Below are positions 8,501-10,922 of a DNA stretch of 10,922 nucleotides, piece by piece; position 1 is the stretch's first letter; each line of letters starts with the position of its first letter. This stretch comes from Flavobacteriaceae bacterium UBA2765 (GTDB taxonomy: Bacteria > Bacteroidota > Bacteroidia > Flavobacteriales > Flavobacteriaceae). Made by a program: the position numbers and the translations under genes. The notes under the pieces are model-generated. The model saw only the letters and a program-made list of their open reading frames with translations, ran no database searches and was not told the DNA's origin. The stretch lies in the NCBI GenBank assembly GCA_002352665.1, contig DEIV01000146.1, forward strand, positions 1 through 10,922, written 5' to 3'.

Positions 8501-9196
8501 CTAAATGCTCATGGTGCAGAAATTTCAAACCTAGAAGAAATTGAAGAGAGCCGTAAAAGAATGAAGGCTACTGGTAAGTTTATAAAAGACACATTAGAAA
8601 AGCTTAAAAAAGAATATGCAGATTTTAAAGTTGCAATAAAAGTTGCAATAGTTGTAATTGAAAATTATATTGATGAAATAGCAAATAAAATTGAAGAATT
8701 AAAGGAGCTTGCTAATGAACTTACAGAAGAGTTAAAAAGAAAATACCGTAAAATTATAAAACAATTAGAAGAAGATTTTGAAAATTTCAAACTAAGAACT
8801 CAAAATATAATTAATCAAAATTTAGAGAATGCAAAAGAGCAATTAAATATTCAAATTAATAAATTTAATAAAAGTTTAGAGCAAAAGTTAAACAAAGCAG
8901 AGGAATTATTTGATAAAGCAGGTAAACATTTTGATAACTTAAAAGGAAGTATAGACCATTATTATAAAGAGTTAATGCCCAATATTTTTGACAGTAAAGC
9001 AGGTCACACTAAGTTACAAAATCATATTATAGATTATATGGAAACCTATGAACCTAATGATTATGTCATATTACAACATGGTATGAACAATATAAAAACT
9101 CAAATTGCTTCAACAAAACAATATTTATCTATTTCACCAGAAAATTATTTAGCACAATTAGATTCAGATATAGATAGTACAAGTTCTGTAGCATAA
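5540..9196 (+). CDS. Large HET-C domain protein, putative VgrG-delivered T6SS effector
   Basis: 1218 aa, with no signal peptide. Residues 1-95 are beta-rich and Gly/Ala/Val-rich (NGVPIATLDS, HNSIGADAPIEFTDG); a PAAR-like spike-capping role is possible but weak. Residues about 110-500 are helical and unrecognised. The HET-C family signature then follows. An IRNHNPN segment surrounds H534, the core LGNGLHIVEDFFAHTNFCE gives H602, D606, H610 and E615, STLDTIHSLVH lies near 753-761, and SHSQLAKDHHEHPLH at 912-926 supplies several His. The spaced His/Asp residues recall metal sites of zinc-dependent phospholipase-C-like folds, so a membrane-lipid target is an inference. A hydrophobic segment (about 842-898) falls between the second and last motif groups. 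A Lys/Glu-rich coiled coil occupies about 999-1150. HET-C is known from fungal heterokaryon incompatibility and occurs in bacterial secreted-toxin loci. The context behind vgrG supports an effector role; the activity is untested. The frame is intact. Confidence 0.85.
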   Translation: MKKKIALENYPTSAGIVKKVPNSTATLNGVPIATLDSVLVHNSIGADAPIEFTDGVLLNDSPLTFVDAKTAGGATIQDAGLATATIEGPTQVVIPDEPEKIIKSKTVELKSTYAMEQVQELAKEWAGSTFYLFLKLFFNNNIPVKAFQDLYKDMSEKKLLNPNIEVVKRATNLIASFPDPKKEKITDPIIRINEKWVLQAVEGDKNTSGKEKKESIALAKSKLLSGLLEEYGHYLDNLLRFTYSLVQGDTKGDEGATFKKYFLINFNFLTDKKLHFADAYIDGAKTELILDFTEFQQEFQDLNKELDGEEFFSAGEGNLLLEQYGHFGLEKKALGGNKGKDIILDEKELSHLYIGNYMRDMSQLINPMFNYLTPEEKSKVESVNPDATFLDGFGLSMLSRKGFTRVVELLAASEMRKITEDNSNPKAVGGPARDWVEPKKTGLPDSKVKEIIEDTLIDLGLKAAQVALDYRLFVKHYKSIDQEELGVYKPEEHIDSPLGVTVFDGIKDDLYYCNMNAKPAIGDEFGMKMHIRNHNPNTSGKDIRDKPAENIGKGTGKYAKGLTTAVAEMESQFKKFYQKYASAGGDKRKQNDAMRYLGNGLHIVEDFFAHTNFCEISIIKAGIAVHPWVDFNSPELKNYKNGKRFKVKNDLAQRRSYDDSDSCSGTEEIIKAYYTSSGSAKNTYKKLDDFDANGYYFSINNSKTSTTYFAKAIKKDSNGVIIYDAHLAVGTVLSYKGKNYAAQIPLVSSYFSTLDTIHSLVHVLQGTLKPKEITLTGILSDNEFGGKYGKLVLDLSDMIILHMLNDLAQSQKERNKSGKETGLDLDYNKILKYYIELIKYRGMLFSIIANLSKKNILYAFIADIIIRAINTLYVTIVNLVKSILVDVMELVAIGIAAYQNTELSREVGTNPSHSQLAKDHHEHPLHTLAANLAMIAVKDIGNVLKALKDNKPFKGKKVLSSHFIETAKKYMIHPSQSDWMDAETRTWLNAHGAEISNLEEIEESRKRMKATGKFIKDTLEKLKKEYADFKVAIKVAIVVIENYIDEIANKIEELKELANELTEELKRKYRKIIKQLEEDFENFKLRTQNIINQNLENAKEQLNIQINKFNKSLEQKLNKAEELFDKAGKHFDNLKGSIDHYYKELMPNIFDSKAGHTKLQNHIIDYMETYEPNDYVILQHGMNNIKTQIASTKQYLSISPENYLAQLDSDIDSTSSVA

Positions 9197-9241
9197 GGGT
9201 TGGCAACAATTTTATGATTTTTAAAACATCCACTACCCTAA

Positions 9242-9358
9242 AGGCGATATAATCTGATCGTATATAAAAGAGATAAAGAGGGTTATAAGATAATAGACAA
9301 AGAAAAGTCTATAGAAACAGAGGAATATAAGGACTGGGTTAAAAATAAAAAAAAGTAA
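9242..9358 (+). pseudogene. 38-codon coding remnant (3' end of a lost gene)
   Basis: In the effector's own frame, after two further stops (9215-9217 and 9239-9241), an open stretch reads NLIVYKRDKEGYKIIDKEK then SIETEEYKDWVKNKKK and ends at TAA 9356-9358. It has no start codon or ribosome binding site, but the composition (Lys, Glu, Tyr, Trp) looks like a real protein C-terminus. Just upstream, other frames give GWQQFYDF and HYPKGDII fragments, suggesting a gene end broken by several frameshifts. It may be the old 3' end of the effector or of an immunity gene. No homologue is recognised. It may also be chance. Confidence 0.35.
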
Positions 9359-9393
9359 AATCATTGAGGGTTTCCATAGCTTTTGCAGGTGGG

Positions 9394-9528
9394 GGTACCC
9401 GCTCGATGTAGTATAGCGTTAAAAACGGAAAGCTGTTTGAAGCTCTTGCCCAAAGCAAGAGTTGAGTTCTTTCAGTTTAGCTATCAAATCGAAAGCGGGT
9501 CACCGAAAAAGCAAGGTGTCTTTTTTTT
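9394..9528 (+). ncRNA. Candidate structured RNA or long imperfect palindrome with T8 end
   Basis: The two halves pair in nested order, outside to inside. GGT-ACCCGC (9394-9402) pairs with GCGGGT-c-ACC (9495-9504), and TCGAT (9403-9407) with ATCGA (9488-9492). ATAGC (9413-9417) pairs with GCTAT (9480-9484), and AAACgGAAAG (9423-9432) with CTTTCaGTTT (9469-9478). The apical hairpin AGCTCTTGC-ccaaa-GCAAGAGTT spans 9441-9463. A short CACC/GGTG stem (9501-9504 with 9515-9518) runs into eight T (9521-9528), a weak terminator-like end on the plus strand. Bases 9391-9520 contain 60 G/C of 130 (46%), well above the AT-rich neighbours, and no convincing ORF is seen. It could be a small RNA, a processed toxin-locus RNA, or a mobile or recombination repeat. 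No Rfam family was recognised by eye. Confidence 0.5.
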
Positions 9529-9529
9529 G

Positions 9530-9557
9530 TAACTTTTTTGGACAAGCAAAAAAGTTA
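9530..9557. repeat. 10-bp perfect inverted repeat
   Basis: TAACTTTTTT (9530-9539) and AAAAAAGTTA (9548-9557) are exact reverse complements around an 8-base loop, GGACAAGC. The repeat sits between the T8 run of the structured element and the first codon of the truncated reading frame at 9559. It may act as a bidirectional terminator-like hairpin or mark a recombination boundary. The stem is mostly A-T, so it would be weak as a terminator. Confidence 0.5.
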
Positions 9558-9558
9558 A

Positions 9559-10275
9559 GAATTAGATTATTGGTTTCGTAAGGTTATTTACCATTATGCT
9601 CGTATCCAAATAGCCGACCTTTATGCCCACTTCAGCCCTGTAGAATTTATTAATAATAAAAAAATATTAAAAAATTCATCGGCCTTTAATGACAGTTTAG
9701 GCAATGATACTATTTGGGAACGAATTAAAAGAGCAGGCGACCAAAAGTTTTATCGAGTCGAGTATACTGATAAAGATAAAACCGAAGAAGCAAAACGAGA
9801 AAAAGCAGAAAAATATATTGAGGGAGCAAAAGCAAAAAAAATATTAATTAGTACTTCAATTGCCGACAATGCTTATATCACAAACGTAATTAAAGCCTAT
9901 GTACATAAAGATACAAATGCAAAAGAACTATTATATCATGAACCTGCTTTTCTTGATGTAGAAAAGGCAAGAATGGAAAAAAAGTTGAGACTTACAGCTA
10001 AGGAATTAGAAGCCAAACAGAAAAAGCTCAAGGAAGAATTAGCAAAGAAAAGGCAACAAAAAATAGATAATGTTGCTGTGAAAAAACCTGAGTTTGATGA
10101 AGATTTAATCTACCATGACCCAGATTATTATGATGAAGAATTTACCAAATTGCAAAAGATGTTTGGAATTACAGACAAAGACCTCATAAAGATACAAGAA
10201 AAGTTACAAAAAGAGGTGGCGATAAAAAGAGATAATATAGGCAAAATAAATACCAAACCTGTCAAAAACAATTAA
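9559..10275 (+). pseudogene. 5'-truncated gene, C-terminal 238 codons of an unrecognised protein
   Basis: After the TAA at 9556-9558 the frame is open for 238 codons, reading DYWFRKVIYHYARIQIADLY, then HFSPVEFINN, DSLGNDTIWERIKRAGDQKF, ILISTSIADNAYITNVIKAY and LLYHEPAFLD. No ATG, GTG or TTG occurs in frame until ATG 9973, yet the sequence upstream of that ATG looks fully protein-like. The gene has therefore probably lost its 5' part. An alternative is that only a 100-aa product from 9973 (MEKKLRLTAKELEAKQKKLK..., Lys/Glu-rich coiled coil, acidic YHDPDYYDEEF segment, NTKPVKNN tail) is made. The truncation point coincides with the structured element and inverted repeat just upstream, as expected of a displaced effector C-terminal cassette. 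The next gene starts 2 bases after its stop, typical of toxin followed by immunity. No domain is recognised. Confidence 0.6.
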
Positions 10276-10277
10276 TA

Positions 10278-10793
10278 ATGAAGAACCTAATTATGTTTTT
10301 TGTTTTATTAACACTAAGCAGTTGTACCATGAATCCACAAAACAAAATTAACCATAATGATTTTCAAGAACTGCATAAACATCAGGGAAGTGAAAATTAT
10401 GAAGTGATAGAAATCTTTGATGAAAAATTTGAAATTAGAGGAGATATATTAGTTGATAAACAAAATCAAAATATAATAGAGTATGGGTATAAAGAGCAAA
10501 AACTGGAAAGAAGTATTTATCAAACAAAACGTATTACAAGTTTAGGTAAAGAAATTGATGTAATTGACAATTCATATAAAACACTAAAAGATGGTACTAT
10601 AATATTAGGCGGTGAGTATTTAACTTGGGCTATTAATGGAGATACTACAAGACAAAAATTTGTAGACCCTTTTACAAACGAAGAAATAGAAGATACTTAC
10701 GAGTTTACAGCTAAAGAAAAAGACCATGGAAAATGGTTAGAAAAGTTTGAAGAACTATATACAAAAGCCCAATATATATATATATATATATGA
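10278..10793 (+). CDS. Lipoprotein, candidate immunity protein, ending inside an (AT)n tract
   Basis: 171 aa. MKNLIMFFVLLTLSSC is a clear type II signal peptide with lipobox LSSC and Cys16 as the lipidated residue. The mature protein is therefore expected to be membrane-anchored on the periplasmic side. The body is polar and charged with beta-strand patterns (YEVIEIFDEKFEIRGDILVD, TIILGGEYLTWAINGD) and is not recognised as a family. It begins 2 bases after the preceding truncated frame, suggesting co-translation with it, and an immunity role is inferred from that position. The C-terminus AQYIYIYI is encoded by the dinucleotide repeat and looks artificial. The TGA arises only because of the repeat length, and the natural protein may continue into the frame that starts at 10790. 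The ATG at 10278 gives a normal signal peptide, so the start is firm. Confidence 0.75.
   Translation: MKNLIMFFVLLTLSSCTMNPQNKINHNDFQELHKHQGSENYEVIEIFDEKFEIRGDILVDKQNQNIIEYGYKEQKLERSIYQTKRITSLGKEIDVIDNSYKTLKDGTIILGGEYLTWAINGDTTRQKFVDPFTNEEIEDTYEFTAKEKDHGKWLEKFEELYTKAQYIYIYI
10772..10791. repeat. (AT)10 microsatellite within coding sequence
   Basis: Twenty bases of pure alternating AT cover the 3' end of the lipoprotein frame and form its terminal IYIYI. The stop TGA begins at the tract's last T. Losing one AT unit, or gaining two, moves the ribosome into the open frame beginning at 10790 with no intervening stop. Gaining one unit brings a TGA shortly after (GAG TGA). Such tracts are slippage-prone in bacteria and can act as contingency switches. 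A sequencing or assembly length error is an alternative. Confidence 0.9.
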
Positions 10794-10922
10794 GTGAGTA
10801 TTATTTTAAAATAGATTCTAAATGGTATTTTCTAGAGACCTATAAAATGGGTAAAGCAAATAATATAAATTTAAAAAAGTTATACCCTGCCAAAGAAGAC
10901 CAAGATATACGTATGGTTGAGT
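10790..10922 (+). CDS. ORF continuing beyond the window, probably the C-terminal part of the preceding lipoprotein
   Basis: 44 codons are visible and open to the window edge: MSEYYFKIDSKWYFLETYKM, then NNINLKKLYPAKEDQDIRMVE. The ATG overlaps the end of the (AT)n tract and the TGA of the lipoprotein gene. There is no separate ribosome binding site beyond that overlap and no signal peptide. The FKIDSKWYFLETYK pattern looks like the C-terminal beta strand of a small globular immunity-type protein rather than an N-terminus. The simpler reading is therefore that 10278-10793 and this frame are one gene split by the repeat. Translational coupling through the ATGA-type overlap is the other option. 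Confidence 0.5.
   Translation, partial: MSEYYFKIDSKWYFLETYKMGKANNINLKKLYPAKEDQDIRMVE

Noticed and set aside
2615..9196. Prophage tail module instead of a T6SS island
   Set aside because: VgrG combines gp27-like and gp5-like parts in one chain, and the adjacent large HET-C protein and lipoproteins fit T6SS. No tail tube, sheath, baseplate or lysis genes are visible. An extracellular injection system cannot be fully excluded.
9391..9520. tRNA, tmRNA or group II intron as explanation for the GC-richer segment
   Set aside because: No cloverleaf arms, T-loop or CCA end, and no intron domain V or reverse transcriptase; the pairing is one long rod.
9361..9560. Insertion sequence remnant
   Set aside because: No transposase-like coding sequence and no target-site duplication that I can see; the inverted repeats are internal hairpins and not element ends.
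9973..10275. Treating the 100-codon ATG frame as an ordinary independent gene
   Set aside because: The same frame is open and protein-like for 138 codons further upstream, so the ATG is more likely internal to a truncated gene.

Overview
The window looks like a chromosomal segment of a low-GC marine-type member of the Bacteroidota, most likely a Flavobacteriaceae species. The grounds are very AT-rich DNA, poor Shine-Dalgarno sites, a BshC N-terminus and a RimO of the flavobacterial kind, and a VgrG like those of the Bacteroidota type VI secretion system (T6SS subtype iii). These are family-level recognitions made by reading; no search was run.

Left part (1-2272, minus strand): a compact housekeeping operon transcribed leftward, rimO -> SAM-dependent methyltransferase -> bshC (the last cut by the window start). 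Gaps are 9 and 3 bases. RimO modifies ribosomal protein S12. BshC completes bacillithiol. The methyltransferase between them is a reasonable candidate for the enzyme that makes N-methyl-bacillithiol.

Middle (2273-2614): a 342-base AT-rich divergent intergenic region with weak promoter-like boxes and two small palindromes.

Right part (2615-9196, plus strand): an orphan T6SS spike/effector island. It encodes VgrG, a 104-aa membrane protein, a 248-aa putative lipoprotein and a 1218-aa protein with a central HET-C domain. HET-C is the fungal heterokaryon-incompatibility family, also found in bacteria. The 1218-aa protein has a short beta-rich N-terminus that may be PAAR-like, a hydrophobic stretch after the HET-C core motifs and a long coiled coil. 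It is best read as the toxin delivered by this VgrG. The membrane protein and lipoprotein are the nearest intact immunity or accessory candidates. No tss structural genes are in view.

Far right (9197-10922): a cassette graveyard. It holds a 38-codon coding remnant, a GC-richer (46%) segment whose two halves pair as a long nested hairpin and end in a T8 run, an inverted repeat, a 238-codon 5'-truncated reading frame, and a lipoprotein gene. The lipoprotein gene ends inside a 20-base (AT)n tract. Immediately beyond, in another frame, is an ORF that one AT-unit slip would fuse to it. This looks like past recombination of toxin/immunity modules, with a possible phase-variable immunity-type lipoprotein.
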